A stretch of DNA of 64,000 nucleotides from Anthonomus grandis grandis (GCF_022605725.1 NC_065556.1:27201140-27265139), one strand, 5' to 3'. Shown: positions 21,952-34,465, numbered from the stretch's first letter. Made by a program: numbers and translations. Notes: generated by a model not told the origin, from the letters alone.

Positions 21952-23850
21952 ATCATCTAAGATAAGCGTTATTTTTTTTATTTCAATTCAGTTTTTTTTT
22001 CTTCAGATGCCTTAAATTTTATAAAAAGTCACAATCTTAAAAATCCCTTAAAAAGAAGAAATTCTTTGTTTATAATAAACTTTTCTTTGTCTAACTCATT
22101 AACCTTGAAAGCGCCAATAGGGGCAAATCAAGTTGGATTTATTAAGGGCAAAAAAGGTAATCAAATTTTTTTCCAGTAATTACAGTTTAAAAGATAAATA
22201 TAATGTGGGTGTTTTATCAGTATTAAATTCTCTAACCAATAAGCAAACAACTGACAGGCAAAAAGGTATATATTTTGCTTAAAGTGCTCGTAAAATAATT
22301 TTTACAAAAACAGATCTATAGAGCTTTTTCTTTTGATTTCATTGATACCAAACACTCTATACCTATACCATATACACTTCGAGATATTTGTAAGAAACAT
22401 TTGGTCCTTCGAGCCGGTTTTGGATTTAAATCCTCATATCTCAGAACTAGTATAGGTGTTTGTTAAATAATTGTTAAGAATTGTTTGAAAATATGTGGCT
22501 TTTCCACCCAGTCCATTTTTTCTAAAGAACTCTCAACTAAACCTTTAATTTTATTCAAAATTTTAAAGATCATATCTCAGTACTTCAAAGAACTAAAGTT
22601 TGCCCACTGGTACCAATTAATTAAGAAAACCTTAAAACACTTAATTAAAAATTATTAGTGTCTTCATCAAAAACCTTCTAAAGTTTGACAGTCGGCACCT
22701 TAGCATTAAATAACAAAGCGGGTTGCCTATAAATGAAGCATACTAGGTAGGCAACTTATAGAACAGCTTGACCATATTTCTGTACCTAAAAAAATCTACA
22801 TAATGTGCATATTATGGGACTATATTGGGATTCTATAAATACTTGGAAATTCTTATTAAAAAAATAGACACTGAGATCGTTGAGTTTGTGTCCCTTTACC
22901 CTCTAAAATTGAAAGTTCTCGATTTTCCACACAGTCCATATTTTCCAAGCAACTTTCAACTAAACCTTCAATTTTGTTCAAATTTCCAGGGATTATACTT
23001 CAGTGCCTAAGAGAGCTTCAGGCTTCCCAGTGGTGCCAATCGATTAAGAAAACTTTAAACCTTTAAGAAACCGCATATTACTAATTTAAAAATAATTAGT
23101 TTCTTGGTAGAAAACTTCTAAAGTTGGACCAATTTTAACGGTCACCTTAGCGTCAGATAGCAGAGCGGGTTGCCTACAAATAAAGCTTGGTAGGTAGGCA
23201 AATAACAGGACAAATTTAATTTTATAACAGGAGTAAGATGAGAAAGGTTTATGCTACGTAAAAAGCTAAGAATATTTATTTGAAAATTAATGGTTTTTCC
23301 AAAAAAACATATTTATTTGGTCTAAACTTCAAGAACCATATCTCACTACCTACAACTTGCTTATTGGTAACAATCGTTTAGGAAAACCTTAGACTTTTAA
23401 GAAACTTTACAATATTCATTTAAAAATTATTAGTTAGTTCTAATTTTGACAGTCGATAGCGAGTTGCCTATAAATAAAGCACAGTAGGTAGGCATTTAAC
23501 AGGACAAATTTAATATTATACAGCAGTTAATTAAGGAGGCTCTAAGCTTCATTAAAAATTGAGAATATTTGTTTGAAAATTCCTGATTTTTCTAAACCAC
23601 TCTTATATAAGACCCATATCTCAATATATAGCTTTCTCAGTGGTACCAATCAAGGAAGAAAACTGTAAGCCAATAAAACACTTATTAAAAAGTTTATAGT
23701 TTTTTGGCAAAAATCATTTATTTGTACTATTTCTGACCAGACAGCAAAGCGGGTTGTCTATCAATCAATCATAGTAGATAGGCAACTTTCAGAACAATAT
23801 GCTCACTTAACTTAACTACTGCGTCTAGAAATTTATTAAAAAAAGGGGTT
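21952..23850 (+). repeat. Hairpin-bearing repeat units, right block
   Basis: Further units of the family at 18345-19700 resume after the satellite. The CATATCTCAGTAC landmark is near 22569 and 23334, with weaker copies elsewhere. The GTTGCCTA...TAGGCAAC stem-loop lies near 22718, 23168, 23463 and 23750, in variants such as GTTGTCTA. The satellite therefore interrupts, or grew within, an older array. The stretch 21952-22500 has no clear unit structure. Confidence 0.75.
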
Positions 23851-24960
23851 TAGACCAAAAACTTATCTCCCTTCTGAATCTCCTTCACCCTTCGGTGACC
23901 GTACGAACACACTTGACTTTAACCTAAGCGACATTCGAAAAACGTATTTAAATTATTTGCTCGAGTTGGTTTCGTTAATAGGAGTCTTCGACGGGATGGT
24001 GATGGTGTCGGGATCGGATTAAAATTCCGTGAAAATCGTTTCGCACTCATAAGGGACCACCCACGAAAAAATCTTCACCGAAATTGGGAAACCGTAAGTA
24101 ATCTGGTTTATGGGCCCAACATTTGTTTGGGCAGCTTAAATTGGCTTAATAAAAGCCAATTTGGGATTAGGCGGGTTGCTACTAAGGTGTCCTGATATGT
24201 TTTACAGATTCGTTTAGACTTAAAGGGGATTAAAAACCCGAAATGATAACAAACAATGTGGAGGAATCAATTTGGAATATCCAGCGGAAAGTCTTGAATT
24301 ACCAGAGAAAAAGTACCCATCGGTGTTATTGTTAGGTGTTTGGAAATAAGGTCGAGAGTGATTGGAGGTCTTGGAATTTTTTTTTTCACCGATGTGTAAT
24401 TATATGCCGCATTAATTTGGAAGTACCCAAATTTCGGGAAAACGCAATGAAATGCCTAGAATAGGAAAACAATTAATTTGGAGGAACCCGGAAAAAAATA
24501 TTATGCTCTGAGCTTTGGAGACTTAAGTTCCTTGACTAACAACGTGTTTTACTTTAAGGCATTTGAGTGTAATTTAAAGAAATTAAGGGAGATTCAAAAA
24601 TTCTCACTAAAACAAGAAAACCGATAAAAATCCCCACATTCATCAACCAGTCAGTCGGGCATTTAATATTAATCACCTAAAAAATTGCCCGCACGTGTGT
24701 TTTAAGTGTAAAAAATAGACTCGTGCTCTTCAACGATAGTTTCACTTTACGGCAACCACTCGAAAACGGTGATAAATTAATTAGAAAATTGAGTTAATGT
24801 GACCGTTTTTTTTTTTTGAGGGGAGATAGATCCAGAAAGTGCTATTTTTATGGGCACTTACGGCGCCACCGATAAACAGATGTTCGATGAAAGAGAACGG
24901 TGCTTAGACAAATGGCCTCTGATAATGAATCTTGTCTAACAAGCACGCCCCGACAATTAA
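23851..24960. promoter_or_regulatory. Unique, less A+T-rich island (candidate enhancer)
   Basis: About 1.1 kb without internal repeats and with balanced composition, for example GACGGGATGGTGATGG near 23990 and GGCGCCACCGATAAACAG near 24862. No coding frame is recognised on either strand. It is a candidate conserved noncoding block by composition only. Confidence 0.35.
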
Positions 24961-25989
24961 AATCTGGGGAATTTGTGTTTTAGTTTTGTTTTTTTATACA
25001 GGGTGAACGCTGGACCCACTTTTTAGGTAATACTAAAAGCTTAATTAGTTCAGCTTTTTTTCCTTAGTGCTGCTTGTAACCCGGTGTTTTTATGATAAAG
25101 GTAATGGGAACAAGACGCTGGTATATTCAGTGTCTTTCAAACTTTACCCTCACTGCTGTGAGTTTTTTTCAGTTATTCTTAAAACGGACATCAAGTTATT
25201 TTTTTTGTTTGTTTTAAATATGCATAACTTACATGGACCTGACGCATATTTTGTAATGAAATAAAAAAGGTAAAAACAGATAACACATTGACCTAATGCC
25301 AGGCCTTGGATTTATTTCTGGAAAAGCAATTATGATTTAAAAGTCGACGATTTGGCTTTTATAAGGACCTTTATGCTCTATAGGTATTGCAAAGCATTAA
25401 AAGTTATTACTGTTCTAGTAACAAAAAAACCGTGCGGACTGTATTTTTGTGATTAAAAGTAAATGTGGAAAAGTCGAAAAACCAGCCTTTAAAGATCCTT
25501 ACCTTAAGGTGTCTGTATCCGGTTTCAGCAGGCCTGCTCTGGACTTCTTGGGTCTTCTAATTCGGGTTAAATCACTAAGAGTGGTTGTGGGTTTAATAAG
25601 TAAATCACGATATGTGATGCAGTAAGATTAAGACAACAGTTGCGGAAATAAACGTATAGATCACGACACTGGAATCAATGCGCGATGCGTAAAAGTGCGA
25701 ACAAGGAAGTAAGTCCTCTCTCTGGTCTTTAGAAATTTAAAGTCTATCTATCGTACACACGCAGATTCGTTATTCTTAAGACTTAGAAAATATTAATTAA
25801 ATTGGTTATAATAAAAGGAGAAAATGAAGGAAATTAAAATGAAATGGTAGTTTTTATTCGGAGAGAAAAACAAATAAATATTATAAAAAGAAAAAAAAAT
25901 TAAACTATTTGGACGTTCACATACTAAATGTGGACGGACCAATTACCATTTTTTATACGAATGAAAAACTGAAAAATGTCAAACTTTGG
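24961..25989. other. Transition zone into the 350-bp repeat array
   Basis: TTATACAGGGTG at about 24995 resembles a common insect transposon-end word. An outlying copy of the array landmark (AACAAGACGCTGGTATA at about 25109) is present. The rest is unique A+T-rich DNA; the 65-codon frame at 25067-25264 lies in the repeat-like part and is not considered a gene. Confidence 0.45.
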
Positions 25990-26889
25990 AGGTCGATAGC
26001 TGTCATATTAGCCGAGATTTCGCATTTTTAGGGCCCATTTTTGCGCTCAAAAACTGGCTGGTTTCTGAATTTTCAAAGTGCTCTAATTTCCTTAGTTCTG
26101 CTTAAATCTCGGTACAACTCGGTGTGTTCGTAATGTAGGTGAAGAGAGCAAGATGCTGATATAGTTTGATTTTGGAAAAAATCAATTTTTGGTGAAAAAA
26201 TTCGATACGGGGGGGTAACCCGAAAAATGAAAAACTCCAAACTTTGTAGGTCAATATCTCGGCTTCTATAGGGAATATCGGGAAAACTCAGACGGTTTTA
26301 TGTTAGTTTCGTCTTTCCTAATCCAACGAGACCATTTGCAAGGTCGTAGCTCTTATATTAGTCGAGATATCGCATTTTTGGAACCCATTTTTAGGCTCAA
26401 AAACGAGATCGAAAAACGACTTTTTCCGAATTTTTAAAGTGCTCTCATTTTCTTAGTTTTGCTGGACTCTCGAGACAACCCGGTATTTTCGTGATGTAGG
26501 TGATGAAAGAAAGACACTGGTATAGTTAGTTCGATTTAGAAAAAAATCAAATTTTGGTGAAAAAATTCGATACGGGGGGTATACCTGAAAAATGAAAAAT
26601 CCCAAACTTTGGGGGTTGATATCTCGGCCTCTACAGAATATATCGGGAAAACTCCAACGGTTTTCTATAAGTATCGTCTTTTTGAATCCAACGAGACCAT
26701 TTGCAAGGTCGTAGCTCTTATATTTGCCCAGATATCGCATTTTTGGGCCAATTTTTTCGCTCAAAAAACGAGGTCAAAAGACGACTTTTTCCGAATTTTC
26801 AAAGAGCTCTGATTCCCTTAGTTTTGCTTGAATCTCGGTACAACCCAGTGTTTTCGTAATGTAGGTGACGAGAGCAAGACGCTGATATA

Positions 26890-28878
26890 CACACAACCAA
26901 ACTTATATGGAATACAATGTATAAACCTTGTATTAATACGAAATATTTTAGTAAGATATTTTTTGTTGCAAGCAATAAAAAAGTACTAAGTAAAAAGCTA
27001 AAAAAAAGTAACAAGCAATAAATAAGTAAAGGGAGACTACATAGTGTTCTTATTTACTTCGACGAGGACTCATATAATTAGGATCGAACTTCACTTCAGG
27101 TAAGTTCGTTTGATCTAGTAATTTTAGGCTAATTAATGAACAATGTCTTTTTACTCCTGTCCAAGGATGTGACACATTCACGCTACATAATTGATCCAAT
27201 TATAAGAATATTCACACATGTAGATTGAAACACACTTTAGTACAATATTAATATACGAGTGAGGATCGAATAGTACAAATTATTAATAGGGTTTTTGTAG
27301 TATATAAATATTTGTACTAAAACCGCCTTGTGCGTGGCCAGAGGCCTCGCAATTTTCCAATCATCATAAATTTTGCATTAAAATTCATGACATTTAAGGG
27401 AATTATTTAGCATTTAAATCGATGTTTCAGTGCATTAGAAACATATTTTAAGACCTCCAACTGCCTGCAATAATGTTTTAACCTAAGTATTTACTCTCAA
27501 GGACAGGCAGATTAATAATAAATAATAATGTTTTACCTAGCAGTGTCGATTTTACTGTTTCACTTGCAAGTCGCATCAAATTTATAATTTATTTATTTTT
27601 GATAACTAAACAAGAATGCCATACATTGGGCTATCGGAAGTTCAGAGGGGAAGAATTATTGCTCTGGCAGAACAAGGCATGTCACAAAGGCAGATAGCTA
27701 GAACGGTGGGGGTTACACAAGGTGTTGTTTCAAAAACATATTTAAGATTTCTAGAATTGGGAACCTTAAAAAACAGACCAAGGAGAAGTCGTGAAAGAGC
27801 AACTAATGAAGGGCAGGATCGCTTTTTAGCTCAAATAGCAAGAAGAAATCCCACAACATCTCATCCAGAGCTTCAAAGGTAACTTTTACAAGCTACGGGT
27901 GTGAGTGTTTCTGTCGAAACTATTAGAAGAAGACTTCGCGCTCGGGAATTATTTAGCAGAAGACAGTTAAGGGTTCCAGAACATTCAAGGCAACATAAAA
28001 TTGACCGTTTAAATTGGTGTTTGGAGCATGAAAATTGGGATATTGAAAATTGGAAAAATGTCTTATGTTCGGATAAAACCAGAATAGGACTACGATCCGA
28101 TGACCGGCGGATTCGCATTTTAAGAGGTAGAGGGAGACAAGCTAGACTTCGTGCTGCCAAACCTATCCCGAAATACAAAGGAGGTACTGTAATGTTTTGG
28201 GGTGGAATTATGATTGGTGAAAGAACTCCTTTAATTCCAATTCGACAAACCCTAACAGGTCAAAGGTATGTAGATTTGGTATTGCAACCTGTAGTTAGGC
28301 TCTGGCGAGGTGGTTTTGGCAATTTTTTTTTATGTATGCAAGATAATGCCCCTCCACATACCAGCAGAGTTGCAAAATGTTTCTTAGAAACGGAAGGTAT
28401 TGCCCTTTTTTGAGTGGCCTTCTTGCTCACCGGATCTTAATCCTATAGAGCACTTATGGGATAAGATAAAAAGAAAGATTAGAGCTCGCCAGAATGCTCC
28501 TGGTAACACTGAGCAACTTATTGAAGCAGTTTTAAAGGAATGGACTAATGTTCCCCAAGGAGAGATTGACAATTTGATAAATAGCATGCCTCGTCGAATT
28601 CGTGCTTGCATCGATGCTAGAGGTGGCAATACTGATTATTAACATTTAATTTTAAATTAACTTTCTTGTTAAATTGTCATATTCAGAAAATTCATTTTTA
28701 TAGAAATCTACACTTTTTGTTTTTTGTTCTATTATTGTGAAAATTGTGATCAGTTTTATTATTTTTTTTAATAAACTTGGTTTTGAAAAAGTGCCCTTTA
28801 ATCCTCAGTGACTATTTTTTTTAAATAAATTCCATTTTGCGAAATTACTGGGTGATTCCATATAAGTTTGGTTGTGTG
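26890..28878 (+). mobile_element. Tc1-type transposon, 1989 bp, with 24-bp inverted ends and TA duplication
   Basis: The left end, CACACAACCAAACTTATATG at 26890, is repeated inverted at the right end, closing at 28878. TA flanks both sides, at 26888-26889 and 28879-28880, as expected for Tc1/mariner integration. The inverted ends match over 24 bases without error, so the copy is fairly young although its transposase is broken. About 725 bp of noncoding DNA precedes the reading frame, which is long for Tc1. The flanking repeat units are out of phase with each other across the element. Confidence 0.95.
27616..28642 (+). pseudogene. Tc1-family transposase with one stop and one frameshift
   Basis: ATG 27616 opens the paired helix-turn-helix region: LSEVQRGRIIALAEQGMSQR, QIARTVGVTQGVVSKTYLRF, then NRPRRSR. 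A TAA at 27880 interrupts ELQR*LLQATGVSVSVETIR, where a glutamine codon would fit. The catalytic core has WKNVLCSDKTRIG (first D; the usual SDES/SDET is SDKT), GGTVMFWGGI, CMQDNAPPHTS (second D) and SCSPDLNPIEHLWDKIKRK (E). One extra T in the run near 28410 shifts the frame; correcting for it gives a D-to-E spacing of 34 residues, the DD34E pattern of Tc1. The stop follows GGNTDY at 28640-28642. With only two lesions, recent activity is likely. Confidence 0.95.
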
Positions 28879-29789
28879 TATTTGGACTCAAAAACGAGGT
28901 CAAAAAACGACTTTTTTCCGAGGTCGATATCTCAGCTCTTGTAGGGAATATCGGAAAAATGTCAACGGTTTTATGTTAATTTGGTCTTTCTGAATCCAAC
29001 GAGACCATTTGCAAGGTCGTAGCTCTTATATTAGCGGCCGAGATATCGCATTTTTGGAGCCCATTTTTTGGCTCAAAAACGAGGTCGAAAAACGACTTTT
29101 TCGAATTTTCAAAGTGCTCTCGTTCTCTTAGTTCTGATTGAATCTCGGTACAACCCAGTGTTTTCGTAATGTAGGTGACGAGAGCAAGACGCTGGTATAG
29201 TTAGTTCGATTTCGACAAAAATAAATTTTTGATGAAAAAATTCGATACGAGGGAGGGGTATACCCGAAAAATTAAAAATCCCTAATTTTGGAGGTCGATA
29301 CCTCGGCTCTTATTTTATAGTTTTCTGTGAGTATCGTCTTTCTGAATCCAACGAGACCATTTGCAAGGTCGTAGCTCTTAAATTTGCCCAGATATCGCAT
29401 TTTTGGGCCAATTTTTTGGCTCGAAAAACGAGGTCAAAAGACGACTTTTTCCGAATTTTCAAAGAGCTCTCATTCCCTTAGTTTTGCTTCAATCTCGGTA
29501 CAACCCAGTGTTTTCGTAATGTAGGTGACGAGAGCAAGACGCTGATATAGTTAGTTCAATTTTGGAAAAAAAGGATTTTTGGTGAAAAAATTTTATACGG
29601 GGGTATACCTGAAAAATGAAAAATCCCAAACTTTGAAGGTCGATATCTCGGCTTCTATAAGGAATATCGGGAAAATTCCAGAAAATTTTTGTGTTAGCTT
29701 CATCTTTTTTGAACAAAATCTAATTGTCTTTGCTTGTCTAGATTTTGAAAATGTGCAATCAGATTTTAAATTAGGACTCCAAGCATTAG

Positions 29790-30800
29790 AGAATAGGCTG
29801 AGATAAAGCACTACAGAGAATTAATTACGATTAAAGCACTAAGAAGATTAATTAAGTCCTGTTAAAAAAATCGTGATAAGTGAAGACTATTAATGTTATA
29901 AAAAGTAAAACTTCTTAACTAAATAGGTTGCTCATCTTATATGGTGTTATTCCGATTATAAATATAATAAGCAGACGACGTTGTTGTTGCCAATGCTTAC
30001 ATTTTTTCTATTTATTTGTGAATAATCTTTTCTTTTGAAAATTTTGTAACCACACCTTCCATCTTAAAAACTTCTTAAAGGCTTAAAGGCCTATTTTTTT
30101 TCTGATAAAAAAACACAAAATTTTATATTTGGGGCATTTTTTGTATTAGGAATTATTATAATTTTCTTCGTTATCTGAATTATTTATTGTAATTATAAAC
30201 ATGATGTTTCACTAAGCGTAGATCGTAACTCTATCTCGATTAAGAGAAAATGATGGAAATTATGTTTCAGTTCGAAATTTGCCCACTAAAGCGCATAATT
30301 ATAGGGTCACTAATTGAATCCTAATTTTCGCCGGGAAATGTCAGCTTAAGGCACTTTTTTTTGAACATAATTAGAAACCTTGGAATATATTCCATTATAT
30401 TGATCAAAGTCTCATTGGCGTACCGATCTTTATAAAGTAGGGGCAGGTAGTGAAAGTGTAATTGTTTGAATGGCTATAACTTTTTAAAGCGTTATCCGAT
30501 TTTGTTCTTCAGGAAACAACTTCAGTCTTGAAAGTGTTTATTATGCAATAATAAATTTGGACGACAACAATTTTTTTTTCATACGATTTGAGTCAAACCA
30601 TAATGAAACTCTTTTGAAATATTGCAATATTTTATGAAGTCTTGTATTCTAAGTATTTTATCCTAGTCATGATACACATATTATCACATAAAGGTAGTCA
30701 ATTTACAGATTACATAAGGAATAGATAAGGAATCAGTACAGAATCATTACTGACAATTGATTCAACGGGTTAATGAAGATAAATTCTTTATGAAGACATT
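29790..30800. other. Unique A+T-rich spacer within the repeat array
   Basis: No repeat landmark and no gene is visible. The array resumes at about 30815 with AATCATTTGCAAGGTCGTAG. Confidence 0.5.
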
Positions 30801-31390
30801 CTGATAACCCCTAATCATTTGCAAGGTCGTAGCTCTTAAACTAGCCGAGATATCGCATTTTTGAAACCCATATTTGGACTCAAAAACGAGGTCAAAAAAC
30901 TACTTTTTTCCGAGGTCGATATCTCGGCTCTTATAGGGAATATCGGAAAAATGTCAACGGTTTTATGTTAATTTGGTTTTTCTGAATCCAACGAGACCAT
31001 TTGCAAGGTCGTAGCTCTTATATTAGCGGCCGAGATATCGCATTTTTGGAGCCCATTTTTTGGCGAAAAACGACTTTTTCGAATTTTCAAAGTGCTCTCA
31101 TTCTCTTAGTTCTGATTGAATCTCAGTACAATCCAGTGTTTTCGTAATGTAGGTGACGAGAGCAAGACGCTGGTATAGTTAGTTCGATTTCGACAAAAAT
31201 AAATTTTTGATGAAAAAATTCCTACCCGAAAAATGAAAAATCCCAAATTTTGGAGGTCGATACCTCGGCTCTTATAGGGAATATCGGAAAAATTTCAAAT
31301 TGCTGAAAAATTCAAAGTGCTCTCATTGCCTTAGTTTAATTAAATCCCGTTGTAACCCAGTGTTTTCGTGATGTATGTTTTTTGTTAATT

Positions 31391-32000
31391 AAGTTTTAAT
31401 TGCAACAAGCAGCCCTTATCGCTTTGCCACTTTTATTATACTTTCTATAAGAATGTTAGTTGTGTATTTAATAAGAGGCTTTATTATTATGGTTATGAGC
31501 ATGTTCAGTTTTTATAAAACAAAAAAAAGTGGCATTATTCATGCAATTAAGTTGGTAAGAGCGCATTCGCTGTCCGCAACATTCGCGGCCGAAAACGTAA
31601 AGAAATCGTTAAAACGCTGACCATTAAGTCCCGCGAGATATTTCAAGATACAATTGCCAGATTGTGCGAAAGTGTCTTATTTACATTCCGTATATAAATT
31701 CTAAAGGGTTTTTGGCTCTTTGTTGGCGGCGACGCGATTTTGTCGGAATGTTGACGTCCGCGCTCTTTTGAGTTGTTGTTACGAACGGGCCCAGACGACT
31801 TTTCGACATCGGCGGATTTCTGTCAATCCAACCGACGAGACATAAATTTTTGTCGAGCCGCCGCTACGTCCGATAAAAACCAATTTATTTCGTAAAATTC
31901 GCCCAAAAGTGGAATAGAATGCGACCAAACAACGGACCCAGCAAATTCTATACGAGGGCGAACCGATCTTTTTGTTCATACATTCTTTACATACTTTTCT
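31391..32000. promoter_or_regulatory. Unique, CpG-containing island (candidate enhancer)
   Basis: Complex sequence with words such as ATTCGCGGCCGAAAACG, GTTGGCGGCGACGCG, CATCGGCGGATTTC and GAGCCGCCGCTACGTCCG, clearly less A+T rich than its surroundings and without repeat partners. Frames here are short, and the 66-codon minus-strand one (31779-31979) has no signature. Read as possible conserved noncoding DNA. Confidence 0.35.
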
Positions 32001-32640
32001 GGTTTTTTTTGTTTATTTTTCACTCAGCTCTATTCAAGTAGAGTGTGAAAGTAAAGCGTTTGCTACTCACTCGTTAACGCTCATTACAATAACGCGTGGG
32101 TTATAAGTATATTCAATGAAAATAGGGACAAGCTTTAATACTGTTTAATGCTCTTGTTATATACTATTTTTAAATGTCTGCCTAATGATGCATACATAAT
32201 GTATGTACATAGTACATAATGGAGGAGTAAATTGTGGTAGTAATTTAAAAAATGAACTTTTTATTAATTTTTTTTTAATAAATAAAAAAAGGATCCAAAC
32301 AAAGAAATTTCTATCATGTCCTAATTTTTTTGGTGGTATCCAGTGTGCTAAATTGTAGATACAACGCAATTCATGCAGATATGAAAAATGGTCTTAAATC
32401 TCATCAACTTTTTAAAGAGCACAAGCATTTAGTTTTGCTCCAGTTTGCTCGATTCCAAAAGAAAAATGTCACTTACTAACCTTCAAGATACTTTAAAATG
32501 GGATAGAAATATAATTTTTTTTAATTTAAATTTTTTATTATTTTATGCAAAAATTCAATTTTTAATTTCATAAGGCTCAGGAACAACGATCATAAAGTTC
32601 CGCTTTTATTGGACTTTAATTAATCTTCAAATAGTCACTT
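32001..32640. other. A+T-rich intergenic DNA
   Basis: Simple A/T runs and no recognised feature. A 70-codon minus-strand frame at 32157-32369 is considered chance. Confidence 0.5.
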
Positions 32641-33050
32641 TTTCCTTAATCAATTACCTGGAAGAATTAGGAGAGTTGCTCTAGCGAAAACACTTCTAAA
32701 TGTCAAAAAAAAAAGGTCAAAAACTATGGCATTTGCCTCTTTTTTCCCAATCGTTTAGAAAAAATCATTAAATTACATCAAAATCAAACATTTTTAAAAA
32801 ACGAAGACAAATAAATGAACAAAGCGGAAAAATAATAAGAAAATTAAACAAGAAAATCGATAAAACTAACAACTACTCAAAACAAAACTAGAAATAATGC
32901 TCGTAGAGCGACGCTTTTGCTACGCTTTGATAACATAGATCAATAACATAATTACTCAAGAATATTATCATTTCAAGACAATTGAGGATATTAGTAAGGA
33001 GCATGAATGCAGGATGTGGTTTTTGTCAATTAGATATATTAAGCCACTTT
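32641..33050 (+). repeat. Dispersed repeat family, copy with CTCGTAGAGCGACG core
   Basis: First of four direct copies in this stretch (cores at about 32893, 34171, 34801 and 36161). Shared order: AATTACCTGGAAGAATTAGG, ATCATTAAATTACATCAAA, AATAATAAGAAAATTAAACA, AGAAAACTAACAACTACTCA, AATAATGCTCGTAGAGCGAC, GCTTTGATAACATAGATCAA, TTATCATTTCAAGACAATTG. More distant members occur at 47-52 kb. No coding potential. Confidence 0.85.
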
Positions 33051-33055
33051 AGAGC

Positions 33056-33610
33056 TTAAAGTTTATTGCTCACGTGATTACCACGTTTCAAGTTATAAAT
33101 GAGGCGAATACAGGAGTTCTGGTCCTTCTGTAATTTGAATTTAGTGGAAATATCTAAACAAGGTCCGCATACAAAATTACAATAACTTAAATGACTTAAG
33201 AGAAGTGCTTCGCATATATTTTTTTTCAACCCAAAGTTCAAAACATCTTTCCTTTTATAGATATTGCGGAGATTAATATAGGCTTTTTGGAGTATTTTGG
33301 ATACTTCGTTACGAAAACGAAGAGAACACTACACCCAAATTTTTATACTCGGCAACAATAGGGATTTTATCACCATCTATTGACACATTCAAATTTTCAG
33401 CTGCCCAATCCTTAGCCGGTCCAAAGTAAATAATATAACTGACTTATTTGGGTTAAGTTTTAAGCTGTCAAGTCTCCCAATCCATCAGACTGTAAAAATG
33501 AATTATGAATCTGCGTATCTATGACTACTATACTCTATAAAACAATTTGACATGTCAGCTGTGAAAATGATAAAGAAAAAAGTGACCCTTGAGGTACACC
33601 GCCCACTATT
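33056..33610 (-). pseudogene. Non-LTR retrotransposon reverse transcriptase fragment
   Basis: Read downward on the minus strand, from about 33600 are a GVPQGS-like remnant, FIIFTADMSNCFIEY and SSxRYADS (altered catalytic YADD), then LKLNPNKSVILYFGPAKDWA, NVSIDGDKIPIVAEYKNLGV and finally NFGLKKNICEALLLSHLSYC with NSCIRLIYNLKRGNHVSNKL. This order of fingers, palm and thumb phrases is typical of jockey/CR1-type elements. Indels and stops break the frame several times, and neither end of the element is preserved. The dispersed repeat ends just left of it. Confidence 0.85.
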
Positions 33611-33746
33611 CATAAAGTGCGTCCAATATTTTGTTGAAATATTACTCCTAATTCATCTTCTGTGAAAAGAATAATAAAAAATTCGAAAGTACTGGTTCGG
33701 TTAAAAAAATAATAAGAATAGATAAAGAGAATAAGATAGAAAATAG

Positions 33747-33861
33747 AAAAGTTAGCGGGGGAAGTCATCAGACTAGAAAGTTAATTAACACATTGCATCA
33801 TTGAAATTTAATTAGGATTAGCATTTTATTTTTGGAGAAAAGACTTCCCCTACTAACTTTT
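33747..33861. mobile_element. Short foldback element with half a hammerhead-like motif
   Basis: The left arm, 33747-33765 (AAAAGTTAGCGGGGGAAGT), is mirrored at 33843-33861 (ACTTCCCCTACTAACTTTT) with one or two mismatches. On the minus strand the loop contains AGT-CTGATGA, the 5' half of the hammerhead-like motif of 35660-35690, but the GAAA half is missing, apparently by internal deletion. It is the same family as the element at 35599-35820. Confidence 0.65.
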
Positions 33862-33899
33862 CTTCTTCTTGTTACATTGACTGCACTTCAGAATGGACT

Positions 33900-34450
33900 T
33901 TTTCCTTAATAAAAGAGAATAAGGCTCTTAAAGTGCCGCTTTTATTGGACTTTAATTAACCTAAAAGAATTAGGAGATTTGCTCTAGCCAAAACACAAGA
34001 ATTATGGCATTTGCTGCACCAACTGTCTGGAAAAAATCATTAAATTACATTAAACACAAACATTTTTTAAAATAGGAAGACAAATAAATGAATAAAGTGG
34101 AAAAATAATAAGAAAATTATACAAGAAAATCGAGAAAACTAACAACTACTCAAAAAAAAAACTGGAAATAATGCTCGTAGAGCGACGCTTTTGCTGTGCT
34201 TTCTTAACATAGATCAATAACATAATTACTCAAGAAAATTATCATTTCAAGACAATTAAGGAGCAAACTGAGATAGAAAGTGGAAAAAATTGACATATTT
34301 TTTTGCAGAAATCTCTATACGCACACCCATTGCTTTAAAATGATCATCTTCGTTTGTAAAAATCATAATTCAAATCAGTCATCGTCAAAAATCAGAAGAG
34401 TGACCTTTTAAGGCAACTGAAGGTGTGTGTGAATGGTCAAACGCAGTAGA
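33900..34450 (+). repeat. Dispersed repeat family, second copy
   Basis: Core at about 34171 with the same flanks as the copy at 32641. It extends further right through ATCATAATTCAAATCAGTCA and AGAGTGACCTTTTAAGGCAA to about 34450, where a hammerhead-like segment (34466-34494) follows. Confidence 0.8.
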
Positions 34451-34465
34451 CACTCCAAAATTAAT

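Larger units (their letters stand above)
25990..31390 (+). repeat. Array of about 350-bp repeats, interrupted by a Tc1 element and a unique spacer
   Basis: Each unit carries, in order, GAGGTCGATATCTCGGCTCT, AATCCAACGAGACCATTTGC, AAGGTCGTAGCTCTTAT, AGCCGAGATATCGCATTTTT, AAAACGAGGTCAAAAAACGA and GTAATGTAGGTGACGAGAGC. The last phrase recurs at about 26130, 26491, 26856, 29175, 29515 and 31147, with a degraded copy near 31365. CGATATCTCGGCT and AGCCGAGATATCG form a 13-bp inverted pair about 110 bp apart inside each unit. The block 29790-30800 within these limits is unrelated unique DNA. Short frames in the array recur with the repeat and are not genes. Confidence 0.9.
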
